64,000 nucleotides of DNA, taken from contig NC_058158.1 of NCBI RefSeq assembly GCF_020080835.1, positions 6,758,001 to 6,822,000 on the forward strand, read 5' to 3'. This stretch comes from Cotesia glomerata (lineage: Eukaryota > Arthropoda > Insecta > Hymenoptera > Braconidae). This document shows, in pieces, positions 47,501-59,200 of the stretch. The translations under genes and the position numbers were made by a program. The notes under the pieces were generated by a model, which was not told the origin of the DNA, did no database searches, and was given only the letters and a program-made list of their open reading frames with translations. Position 1 is the stretch's first letter; each line of letters begins with the position of its first letter.

Positions 47501-49569
47501 TATTTTTAATATTAAAAATGTGTTAAATTGAGGTCTATCAAGCTAGCATGGACTCACCCATCAGGCATTGACTTGTTATTCAAGCAACAATTAGTATATT
47601 ACACATCTAGGGCAGTAAAATAAGAAATGTCTCAGATCTCATGTAATTGTTGTCCGAGGCGAAGCCGAGGTCAATAAACATGTGATCTGAGGCTTTCTTA
47701 TTTACTGCCCGTGGTTTGTATACTATTTTTCTTCTCGACGGAGGCGGAAAGCGGTATTTTCGTTTAGCGCAGCGGGAGGAAAATTGACGCTTTCCGCCCG
47801 GAGGTGAGAAAAATTTATTTGTGGTGCTAAATTCGTTGCTCTATTTAGAATATTGTTGCTTGTTTAGATTCCGAGAAATCAATGATAATATCCGTCCAAG
47901 ATGGGTTTTGCCGCTGCTAGCTTGATACGCCTGTTAAATGGACCCTCAATTATTTATTGAAAATCTGTTAAGAACATGTAGGACAGAGAATATTCAAATT
48001 TTGGACAAAATACTGAGACGCTTTTTGACTAAATAATTTTTGAACAAAAAATCATTAAACTTGGCAGGAGTATGTTAATAATAGTCCTTCGTAAATTGAT
48101 TCTTCTATTTTTAAATTTAATCATTGAAAAAAAAATAACAAAATGATAAATAAATAGGTAGAGTTCGCGCGTAAAACTGCCTTATCTCCGGGCCCATCAC
48201 ATATTCAAGTAAATAAACTTTACTATAAAGAAATTACTCATAAACTTACAACCAACATAATCTTTGAGATTGATTTAATTTTTTGGTTAATCTTTACTTT
48301 AGTTTAGATTACTTATAAGACAGAATTATTAAAATGCAACTAGGTTTGAATAGAAAACTAATTATCAACAAAAAATTTCATTTACTATAGTAAATAAACT
48401 ATAGTTTAATTTTTTTGAACAGTGTTGGAAGTATTGACAGTCAGCCTGATAATCTTCAGTGCATTTTATGTGTTTCAAATAAACAATCCGATATATTCAA
48501 TTGGCATTTGTTATCACTAGTCCAAACTGAATTACCGACAACAGACTGTATTACATGCTCTTAATGTCGAAAAAACACACCCCAAAACCCATGTAAAGTC
48601 ATAGAACCATATGCTTGAATGGTTCTCTGGTCAAAAACAATAAATTAACAATATGATTTATTTTTAACAGAGTAATTGATGTTGGTTCCGAATGGAGGAC
48701 ATTCAGTAATGAAAAATCGGGAGTAGATCCATCTCGTGTTGGTGGTCCCGAAAATCCTCTGCTCAGTGGTTCAGATTTGTCAACAATGATCGGTCCTGGA
48801 ACGGGTGCCGCTTCATTTGATGCATTCGGATCTCCACGTTATCAAAACAGACGCTCTGTAAGTACAATTGCAATAAAAATAATTAAAAAAATAAGCGATA
48901 AAAAAAGTTTGATTGATTAATAAAAAAATTTTACAGATTAGCAGCTCCGATCGCGCACTAATAAACGCGTTCCGTGAGATAAACGGTATGGCGGACCGAA
49001 TAAACCTGCAGAAAGTGATAGTGGACCGGGCGGAGACGCTCTTCAAGCAAGTCCACGACGGAAAGAACCTGAAAGGTCGCTCAAACGATGCCATCGCCTC
49101 TGCCTGCTTGTACATCGCGTGTCGGCAAGCTGGCGTGCCGCGAACCTTCAAAGAAATCTGTGCCGTGAGCAAAATAAGCAAGAAGGAAATCGGCAGATGC
49201 TTCAAGCTCATCCTTAAGGCGCTGGAAACCAGTGTCGATCTGATTACCACCGGGGACTTCATGTCGCGATTCTGCGCGAATCTCCAGTTGCCGAACTCGG
49301 TCCAGAAAGCCGCGACGTACATCGCCAAGAAAGCCGTCGAGCTCGATATTGTTCCCGGTAGATCTCCGATCTCAGTCGCTGCCGCAGCTATCTATATGGC
49401 TTCACAAGCTTCGGAAGACAAGAAATCTCAAAAAGAGATCGGTGATATCGCGGGAGTCGCTGATGTTACCATTAGACAATCTTATAAATTAATGTATCCA
49501 TACGCGGCAAAACTCTTCCCCGAAGATTTCAAATTTGTGACGCCTATCGATCAATTACCCCAAATGTAG
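44519..49569 (+). CDS. TfIIB: Transcription initiation factor IIB
   Basis: Exons 44519-44532, 45810-45920, 48671-48857 and 48937-49569 join in phase to 314 residues, matching the family's length. TFIIB bridges TBP on the promoter to RNA polymerase II and helps set the start site. The N-terminal zinc ribbon uses Cys13, His16, Cys32 and Cys35 (CYEH...CSKC), followed by the near-invariant reader and linker region VIDVGSEWRTF, DPSRVG, DLSTMIG and GTGAASFD. The single last exon carries both cyclin-like repeats (about 105-200 and 205-300). The first coding exon holds only four full codons and two bases. Intron 2 (2.75 kb) hosts foldback elements. The sequence is highly conserved and less AT-rich than its surroundings. 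Confidence 0.97.
45921..48670. other. TFIIB intron 2
   Basis: AT-rich intron without exon signals beyond its splice sites. Its notable content is the hairpin pair at 47531-47945. The 78-codon frame at 47290-47526 has no recognisable domain. Confidence 0.55.
47592..47815. repeat. Type B plus type A hairpin pair in TFIIB intron 2
   Basis: The B palindrome (47592-47725) has TAGTATATTACAC ends, the TCAGAT...ATGT arms and the CCGAGGCGAAGCCGAGG centre. The A hairpin (47726-47815) has AGGCGGAAAGCG and CGCTTTCCGCC arms around the TTTAGCGCAGCGGGA core. They correspond to the pairs in SLC6 intron 8. The short inverted repeat TATCAAGCTAGCA (47537-47549, and inverted near 47911-47923) flanks the pair, suggesting insertion within another TIR element. 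Confidence 0.75.
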
Positions 49570-49631
49570 AATTATTTACATTTTCGAATGTGTCTTAATC
49601 ATTTTTTTTTTTTTTTTTATGTACTAACATA

Positions 49632-50275
49632 ATAATTATAAGGTAAAAGACCCCATTAGTGACACCTCTAAGCCCTATTAGTGGCACTTTTTTTTTCAAT
49701 GAAAAAATGTTCTACTTGGAATAAAAATTAAAAATTTTTTTAATCTATTTCTAATTTCTATTTCTAATCTTTAAGACATTAAGATATCTTAAAAATTAGA
49801 AATAATATCACGTTACAGATGCTATAAGGGCGTATAATAGAAATTTAATTTTTTTTCCAAGTCTAAAAAAAATTTTTAGTTTGGAGAATTTTTTTTTTTT
49901 TATTTCTGCACGTTTCATTCAAAAATAAGTTGATTCCCGAAAAAAAAATTTTTTTATGGCATCCGAGGTGGGTCCCGGATGTCATAAGGACGTATAAAAA
50001 ATTTTTTTTTCGGGAATCAACTTATTTTTGAATGAAGTGTGCAGAAATGCAAAAAAAAAATTTTTTTCAAACTAAAAATTTTTTTTGGACTTAGACAAAA
50101 GAACATAATTTTTTTTTATACGCCTTTATGGCTTTTCACTGGGACGTTTTGCCAATTTACGCCCTTATGGTATTTGGAACGCGATATATTTATAATAGAA
50201 ATTAATGATTTAATTTATTGAATTAATACCAAAATCAAAGAAAGTGTCAGTAATGCGGTCTTTTACCCTAATTAT
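49632..50275. mobile_element. Palindromic foldback element of about 640 bp
   Basis: The ends AATAATTATAAGGTAAAAGACC and GGTCTTTTACCCTAATTATT are inverted copies, continuing into CATTAGTGACAC and its inverse. The interior is also mirrored about a centre near 49965-49985 (GGCATCCGAGGTGGGTCCCGGATGTC), with arms sharing CGGGAATCAACTTATTTTTG. No coding capacity is seen. The ends resemble those of the palindrome at 63274-63427. Confidence 0.7.
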
Positions 50276-51929
50276 TCTTTTTGTGAGTAAATGATTCAAT
50301 CTACTTATTAATTTTATTTTCTTTTAAGATATTCCTTTGAAAATAATTTTTATTGTTGATCACAAAATATTTTAGACTGTTGAAAAAAAATACTGACAAA
50401 ATTGACCTTAATTTATAATTTTTTACAGAAAATTTTTAATGAAATTTGAATTAGAATTGAAATAAAATTATGAGAAGTTAAAATAAAATTTTTTTTCAAG
50501 GAATACTTTAATATTCATTTTTACACTGAAAAAAAATTTATTGAAGAAAAAAAAGAGGGTCAATTTTTTTTCTTTTTTTTTTTAGTGTATTATTATTTAG
50601 TATATGATAATTAATTAGTATTCGTCTCTAGAATAATTTTATAACAGCAAGTTTCATATTCTCCAGTGAATAAATTTATCGGAATAAAATTTTATAAAAT
50701 AAATTTTTGAAGGGATGGATTGAATAACAATTAATTTATTGTATCTAAATTAAGATAAAAAAAAATTGAAGATTTCAATTATGATTATTATTAATTATTA
50801 TAAGTAGATAAATACTCGTTTAATTTATTGTTCTAACAATCCAACATTCCCGATCGTCAGATGGCATTGAGATATAAAAATTAATCTAAATTTATCGGGA
50901 ACGATTTATTAGACTGATGATAAATTGACAGTAACATTACCAAAATTGGTAATAATTATCGAAAAGGCTAATGTTAATTGTATTAAAAAAATAAAAAAGA
51001 GTTTTAAGAGGAATTTATACTGTAGAGAAGAGTCGAAGGGTGGAATTAAATAATTTAATATTTTACAAACCCTCCATTGTATTTTTGAATAGTTAGGATT
51101 AAAAAATAGTTGATAAGTATAAGCCAGTGTCTTATATATCAGTACCATGATAAATTAATTATCATATTTATGGTAACGGGATTTAATTTAAGTTCTTCCC
51201 TATATATTAGATTACTTACTACGATCTTAGAGTATTTAATAATTTTTTAAGTGAAAATTTATGCTACGCCTTTTCAGTGTTACTTTTCAAATGTAACGAG
51301 ATAAAATATAACTTTTTAAATATCAATATATGTATTTATTTTCCCTCCAATTCGATTTATTTTCTTCAGCTGGTATTTTATCAACACTACAGTAAGTGAA
51401 CAACCAATCTATTTAAATATGCTAACAATTAAATCGGATTATATTGATAGACTAAAATAAATTTTGAGTATATTTAGAGTCTTATTGTAGTTTACATTCT
51501 TAGTTGCTTCAATGACGTCGTATTTTTACTTGTCAATATTAGTGAAAATATTTTTTTAATTATACATTTATTTATAAAAATGTAGTGTTAATTAATTAAT
51601 ACGTAAATTATTTAACATACATAGTTATAGTCTTTGTTGTTAATTTTTTCGGCCATAGGATTCTTTGTGATTGGTACAAATAAATTATTTATTTTGTTCA
51701 TAAAAAATCTAATATTCACTTAAAAATTATTTTTTATTTTTTTTATTATTTTACCAACAGTTATTTAACTTCTTTATTATTTATTTATTTTATTATTATT
51801 ATTTATTTATTTTATTTTACGGTCAAAAAATTAATGTGCTAAGAAGTTAGTTTTTTTTTATGTACTAAAAATAATTGCTTAAAAAAATTAATTAAATTTT
51901 TTTTACACGAAAAACACTAATTTTAATAT

Positions 51930-51932
51930 AAA

Positions 51933-51969
<37 letters not shown>

Positions 51970-51981
51970 GACCGAGTAAAA
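51930..51981 (+). promoter_or_regulatory. T-run with possible splice acceptor before the Penelope-like ORF
   Basis: About 35 consecutive T residues are followed by AACAAG and then ACCGAGTAAAAATG. This has the layout of a polypyrimidine tract plus a 3' splice site immediately upstream of the start codon, so the ORF could be a downstream exon of a spliced transcript. It could equally be a poly-T remnant of an insertion. Confidence 0.3.
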
Positions 51982-54087
51982 ATGCCTCCATGCCAAGATA
52001 TCAAGCGTCAAGACTCAACACAAATAAAAAACTTATATAAAAACATCCTTGAAAAAAAAATCATCACAGTTCCAGAAACCGGAAAATCAAAATGGCTAAT
52101 CAACCTGACAAACAAGCAAATCCCTGTAGAAGTCCTAGAACTGGCCAGCCTGGGGAAGAACTTCGGGCTTCCTCACAAAAACAGACAAATTCCACTGGAG
52201 CGTCTGATGACTAGCCTAGAGCTGAGTATCTTGGACTTACCGCGTGAAGACTCGTTCGCGGTGCGAGCTGCTTATTTAGATGTAATAAATAACTATTTAC
52301 GACAACCAGAGACCCCGATTGAGCTTCAAAGAAAGATTCACACGACTTCTAAATTTATAAAGCGAAACCCCGACATTATATTTCTGAAAGCTGACAAAGG
52401 AAACGTTACTGTGATAATCAGCCGGGACTTATACATTTCAAAAATGATGAATATACTCAGCGACCCTTACACATACTGCCCTATAAAATACGACCCAACG
52501 AAGCACCTCCAGTGGCACGTCAACAAGTTAGTGATGTCCTGGTGGAAAAAGGAATATATCCCCAGATCGATCGGAAGGCGCTTGCAATCAAAAAGCGGAA
52601 CAATCGCCCGCGCTTACGGTCTTCCAAAAATCCACAAAAAGGACGTTCCTTTTCGCATAATCGTTTCCTTCGTCAACACTCCGACTTATAATCTAGCGAA
52701 ATACTTGCAAGATATCTTGAAGACGGCTTTGAAACACCCTTCGCCTGGGCTTGACGCTCTCGAGAAGAAAAACCTTCGGAAAATTAAATTCAAGGCAATA
52801 AATAGTTTGGAATTGAAGAAAATACTGACGAGCGCAGATTTACCCAAAGACTATTTGATGATTTCTATGGATGTAGTCTCGTTATTTACAAACGTACCTT
52901 TGGAATTGGTGAAACAAGGGATTAGAAAGCGATGGAACGTGATAAAACGCTACACTGACATAGATTTGGAATCGTTTATCGAAGCGATCGAGCTGTGCTT
53001 CACTTCTTCTGCTTTTCTGTTCAACAAGTTTTTCTACCAGCAAATATTTGGCGCGGCAATGGGCTCGCCGTTATCGTCAGTAGCAGCCGACATCGTAATG
53101 GAAGATTTGGAGGACGAGTGTCTCTGTAAACTGGCTCCAGATATCTTCTTTTACGTGAGATACGTCGACGACATTTTGGCTTTTCTGCCGAAAAACAAAG
53201 TTGAGTCTGCGTTAAGAACTTTCAATAGCTTCCACAACAGGCTGCGGTTTACTGTCGAGCGCGAGGAAAATTCCCGGATTAATTTTTTGGAGCTTACTTT
53301 AATCCGCACTGACACTGGCAGGATTGAGTTTGACTGGTACAGAAAACCTACGGCCTCTGGGAGATACTTGAATTACGAGTCTCATCATCCCTTGGTGCAG
53401 AAAGTCAGCATGATGCGGGGATTAATTGACAAGGCTGTTTTGCTGGCTGAGGACAAGTTTCACTTGAAAAATTTGGCGTTCGTGAGACAGTCGCTACTCA
53501 ACAATAACTATCCGATAAAATTGATCAAGGATGTTATTAACAGACGGGTCACGCAATTGAGATTTCGTTCTCGAAATTTAGGAGTTAAAGAAATCGACAA
53601 TGCCGCTCTTGTCGAGAAGGATAAGCTTGTAAAAGTGGAGAAGAAATCCGTCTGCTTGCCATATATTAAGTATTTGTCAGAGTCACTGAAGATAGCGATA
53701 CGCAAATTCAATATTCGCCTCAGTTTTAAAAACTCTTATAATTTGTCCTGGCTTTTTAGAGGACACAAAGATTCGCTTCCGGCTTATGAAAAATCCTGCG
53801 TTATTTATGCAGTTCCTTGTTCTGAGTGCGATTATGTCTTCGTGGGACATACGAAGTACAAGTTGAAAACTGCTTTGATGAAACACTGGCAAGATTTGAA
53901 CTATCCGATCACAATTGTTGATGACGCGCTCATTGAACACGCGTTCGGTTGCAAACATTATTTTGATCTTAAAGGAACTAAAATTTTGGACTCTGAGCCA
54001 GTTTCTTGGATAAGAGATTATCTAGCCGAGTTTTATCGGGTTAAATTGAACAATTATTATTGTTATGAGTCATACGATCTCAAATAA
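51982..54087 (+). mobile_element. Intact Penelope-like reverse transcriptase ORF with degenerate GIY-YIG domain
   Basis: One uninterrupted frame of 701 codons. Penelope-type motifs appear in order: LKADKGNVTVII (135-146), YGLPKIHK (212-219), FRIIVS, SMDVVSLFTNVP with Asp297 (motif A), AAMGSPLSSVAAD (motif B), RYVDD with Asp396 and Asp397 (motif C), INFLELTL, and WYRKPTASGRYLNYESHHP. The reverse transcriptase therefore looks competent. The C-terminal 600-690 aligns with the GIY-YIG endonuclease: VIY keeps its Tyr609, but the YIG part reads FVG (620-622) and the expected catalytic Arg is Ala near 631. The last His/Glu positions (EHAF, LAEF) remain. The coding stretch is much less AT-rich than its flanks. 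I saw no Penelope-type terminal repeats. It could be a recent insertion or a host-retained gene. Confidence 0.88.
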
Positions 54088-56219
54088 ATGTTAAAAATTT
54101 TTTCCATATTTTTTTATATATTTTATAAAAATTTTTTGTTAAAATAATGTTATTTTGAAATTTTTATAGTTTGTTTAAAAAATTTTTGTAAGCATATTTT
54201 GTTGATATATTAAACATATTAATAGATTATAATGAAATTTTCAAAATTATCTCCGTATATATTTATATTTTTTATAAAAATTTTTGTTAAAATAATGTTA
54301 TTTTGAAATTTTTATTTCAATATTTTTATAGTTTGTTTAAAAAATTTTTGTAAGCATATTTTGTTGATATATTTAAAATATCAATAGATTATAATTAAAT
54401 TTTTTGTATTTAATTATTTAAATAAATCAGCAATTTGAATTTCAGGAAATGTGAGTAATTATTTTTGAAATAATAAAAGCTTGATTTTTTTCAAAAAAAT
54501 GATTTAAATTAATAAAATTTTTATCCAACAAATTAGATAAAATTGAAAAGGTAACATGCAATAAAAAATAATTGTTTAACAAAAATGATTTATATATAAT
54601 ATAAATGAATTCTTGCGAGCCGTTTATCAACGCAGCGTCTATTCACTGCTTGAATGGAAATAAACTAAAGAGATCCGATGAAGATTAATCAGATAGCATT
54701 GTACATTTGTCTTAGATTGCATTTAAATAAATCTGAATGTCAAAGCAACAAGTGACAAACTAAACAGTCCATTTTAACTTGACTATAATTCCATTCAACT
54801 TCGGCTTTATACAAAATAAAAATAATAAACATTCATCATCTATCATCACCATTATCGTCAACTATTACCACATAATATATATGCAAAAAATATTTTCAGC
54901 AACGTAAAAAAAAAAAATACATACAAGTTAAAAAATTTTATAAATTTAGAAACATTTTAGTATACAAATTAAATTTTTAAATTAAATATCGAGTTTACGA
55001 AAAAAAAATTAATAATTAATGCATAGTAAAAATTACATTATTTTTTAAGTTTAAAATCAATTTATTAAAATTAATCACTTTTTTTTACAAAATAAAAAAC
55101 CAAATTTTTTAGAAAAAATTTTCGTAATCTTAAAACAAATTTGCGGAGTTTTAGTAGATAAAATGATATTTTTAATTCAAACCGTCTTTTATATTTTTAC
55201 ACAGCTAAATTTGTAAAATTATATGACGTCCATTTACAAAGATAAAAAATTATTTAAATAAATTCATTACCAGACATATATTATTATTAAAAAAGTAAAA
55301 TATCGTCACAGAAATTTGCTTCGAATAATTAGTAAAAAAAAATAGCTTCTTTTTTTTTAACAGCGTACTCACATACAATATGAATAACCCAAACAAAATA
55401 AATAATAGCTCCAGGCTACTGGTATCTAGTACATCTGCAGTTGCATACACAGCTGTCACGTACAAATCTGTAATCTGTAACTTGATAATCTAATATTTAA
55501 ATACACATGTCATTGGGCATTATTCACGTCTGAAATTAATAAGTTTTTTGTTAAATTTATTCCTTTGTGCTTTATTCTTTAACCACTGCTGCACATTCAA
55601 GTACATTTTAAATTATATCGAGTTTTTGAAACTGAAAACAATTAAATTTAAAATGAAACAAGGTCATGAATCACTTGAGATCTGTAGCGAATTCGAACAC
55701 AAGGGCATCAATGACTAGTGACTCATTAAATATTTATTTGAGTAACATTACTACATAATAATAACTAAAAAAATCTTATCTACATTGACCAGTGAAAGTA
55801 ATATTGTATTATATTCTCGAGCCCCTCCTGATGTTTATTAAATATATATACATGCTCTCTCGCACCTCTCATGTAACTAAACGTTTTGTACATGTCTACG
55901 ATAGACTCCAAATCGTCCAGTCTCGTCCTCTTCCTCTTAGGCGCGAGTCGAGTCAATCCACATTAAATTCAAACTTCAGACCACGTGTCTTAAATTCAAA
56001 AATTTTTAATAAATACTAATATTTATCTGTGAAAATTAGTGAGTAATTAACAATAATTACCAATAATAATAAATATGCTGATTAATTAATCTCTGATCTC
56101 ATTTGTCTTCCTGTTAATAAAAGTGACAAGTTGCAAAATAATGTGCAATAAATTTATTTTTTCCTTTGTATGATTTTATAAAATTCAATATTTTTGCAAT
56201 ATTAATTCAAGAAATTACA
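54088..56219. other. Spacer between the Penelope-like ORF and spz5
   Basis: Starts with a tandem duplication (54110-54410, listed separately), followed by AT-rich sequence. The spz5 promoter and 5' UTR must lie towards the right end; no clear TATA box could be assigned. Confidence 0.5.
54110..54410. repeat. Tandem duplication of about 150 bp
   Basis: The block running from TTTATAAAAATTTTT through AAAATAATGTTATTTTGAA and GTAAGCATATTTTGTTGATATAT to ATAGATTATAAT occurs twice in a row (from about 54115 and about 54268) with few differences. It lies just after the stop codon of the Penelope-like ORF. Confidence 0.75.
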
Positions 56220-59200
56220 ATGAGAGTTTTGACGTTTATGTCGACGCTGGTAAGGATTAATTAATTATTACTGTGAGTGATTAGATGGAGAGGCTCTTGG
56301 GGTTTGTTGCAGATATAGAGGCAGCGGAGCAGAGCGTTATTGCGCATTAGAATTGATGGTTATCAATGTATTTTTTGAAAGTACATGAAAGTCTACTTAT
56401 GGCTTTGTATTTATCTTTATTTTTTTTTTTTTTTATTATTAAGGCTGTTTGTTTGTGAGTCGGCTGTACGATAATAGAGCCAGTGATTGTGCTGACTTCT
56501 GACGAACGTGTTAATCGTTCTATACGCGATTAGATGGATTGCGGGTTTTAAAAAGCCTGCGGTCTATTATATATAATATGCAATTTTTTTTTATTTTATT
56601 TGGTAGAGAGAGTTAATTTTATTTTTTTTATTTTTATATTACTCGAGTTTGATACCAATCTCTTGATGAAATTACATTTCAATTATTTCTACATCATTGG
56701 AGTTTAGATTTATAATTACGGTTGTAAAGTATAATTGGTGTTATTTATTAAGCAATATTTAATTTTAGTAATTGATATTTTTATAAGGGGATAATGAGTC
56801 CCGTTGGTATGAAAGAGTAGAAAATTAATTATTTACGATAAATTAATCTCCTTTTTTATGATTATAAAAAAACGGAGCTTTAGTAAATTTATTGTAAAGA
56901 AAAATAGATAATAATTAATTGAGAAAAATTTAATTTTTTTTGTCGGTAAGAAAAATTATGTTTGTATGTGATTGATTTGTTGAAATTTAATAATTTAAAT
57001 TATGTAAAAAAATAATTATGAAGTTTGTACACTACAAAAATTTATATAGTTAAAATTTGTCTATTATATGGATAAAAGTTGAGTTCAATTTAAAATAAAA
57101 ATTCTTAAACAAAAATCAAGTAAAATTAACTTGAAACAAAAAAAATTAATTAGTTAAATTTTTTTTCTTGAATCAAAATTATTAAACTCTTCAAAATAAT
57201 TTTCTGTGTTCAATAATTTTAATCTCAAGTCGTTTAATTTTTTTTAGTGTACTAAATTTCGATAATTTATAACAGTTGAAAATCTATAAAAAGAGAAGCT
57301 TTTTTTTAACTGATTTTTTTTTATATTGAATTCAAAATTTTTGATTGTAAATTATTGACAAAAATTCATGCAATATATATTTGAAAACTAAAATTTTTAG
57401 AGTAAAAAAAATTATGTTTCAAATTAAAAAAAAAAGATATTAATAAGGATTAAAAAAAGCTACGATAAATTTTATGAATAGGAGCTGAATCATAACCTCT
57501 TAAATTTAACAAATAAAAATCAATACCCAATTGTCTTACAAGCAATTACAATTACACCAATAATAAAAGGGTCCAGTAAATAGTTGAAATAATAACAGGT
57601 ATTGATAATAAAATAGTGCGCTGATGAAACAATAAACATAATCCGATGTAATAGCAGTAATTTAATAGATAACAAGCGAAAATAATTTAAACGTGTCTTT
57701 AATTTGTCGACGGTAATGATCTTAATTCCTCGGCGAAAATTTATGCTCAGCTGAGCACAATCACGCAACTTTTCTCCGGTACTAGATGTACTCCAACTAC
57801 CTACTTGTTTTCTTGGATGACTGACTGCTGTATATTTAATAGTAAAGTACTGAACTATCCGTTACATTACGTGTTACAGATGCTGGTGGCGAACGTCGCG
57901 AGGGGCAATTGGCGGCAACCCTGCGACTCCTACGGGTGTCCCTATCAACCTCGTTACGAGCCCTTCGTGCCTGCACCGCCTGGGCATACGCCTCGCTGCG
58001 CCAAGCCTGGACAAACCTTCTGCGAGTCGCTCGATCATTATCCTCAGTAATATAACTTCACTATTTTTATTTATTTTTTCCAACATATACACTGTAAAAA
58101 ATCAGGATTGAATTTTACTCTCATCACTCGGAGTACGGAATTGAAGCAATAAAATGCTTCGTGTAAGGAGTGAGTCGAGAGTTTTTTTTCAACGAAGTGA
58201 TTTCGGAGTAAATGTGGATTTTAAGCAAAAAAAAATCCGAGTACGGAATTTTTGGATAAAAAAATTTTTATTTAACTGAAACAAGTTTTATGAGTCAATT
58301 TTTTTGATCTGTATAAGAATATTCAAATAAAAAAAAATTTTTCTTCATTCAATATAGGAAAAATTCAAGTTTTGAAAAATATTAAATTTTCAAAAAAAAT
58401 AAAAAAAAAAATACGCATTTTACAATTTTTAAACGATAAAAAATTAGTTTTTTTTTTTTTGTTTTTTTATTAAAAATATAAATAAAATGCTTTTCGGAGT
58501 GAATTTGACTAAAAATTCAAAATAATCTATTCGGCAAATTTTTTACAGTGTGATATAATAAAAAACTATTTAATTTTAATTACTTCGTCTGATAATTTTA
58601 ATTTATCGCAATTAAAATTAAATAATATTCTTAAGTAGGTTAGTGCTAGCACCTGTTCCTCAATTGCCAAAAACAGTTCTTTAATTACTGCGTGATGATG
58701 TCACAGGTGGTTAAGCTCTCTGTTGCCCGCATTTATTATTATTTCTTTTGATTCACTTATTAAACTTGATTTATTTTTCTCTAAAAAATTTATATATTCG
58801 AGAAACGTAGATTTTATTCATTGTACCAAATGTAATGAGGTAAGCGCATGTATAATAAGAAGAAAGGTAGAATGTTGTGTGTTTTATTATATTTATGTGT
58901 TGCGAATAAATAAAAACAACATTTAAATTGGAGGTCATGTCCATTTAGACTAGAAATATATTTACTTTATTTATGCTGATTCAAAAATAAAATAGACTAA
59001 AATATACTACAGAAGTTTTTAAATGGTATGATAATATATTAGACCAGTATAGCGGAAGATGTGTATTTATAAATAACAGTTAACGCGAATTAGAAAACAA
59101 GCGTGGATTATGAATTAAACATGTGAATTACGACCTATTGACGTGATTCTGTCTCCTGAGTATCCAGAGAAAGTTTGTTTTTAAAGACAAACTCTATTAC

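Larger units (their letters stand above)
49570..51981. other. Spacer between TFIIB and the Penelope-like ORF
   Basis: It contains the TFIIB 3' UTR, a palindromic element at 49632-50275, AT-rich filler, and a long T-run at 51930-51964 just before the Penelope-like ORF. No other gene is seen. Confidence 0.55.

Noticed and set aside
48813..49328. 171-codon minus-strand frame opposite TFIIB exon 4
   Set aside because: It is the antisense shadow of the conserved cyclin repeats.
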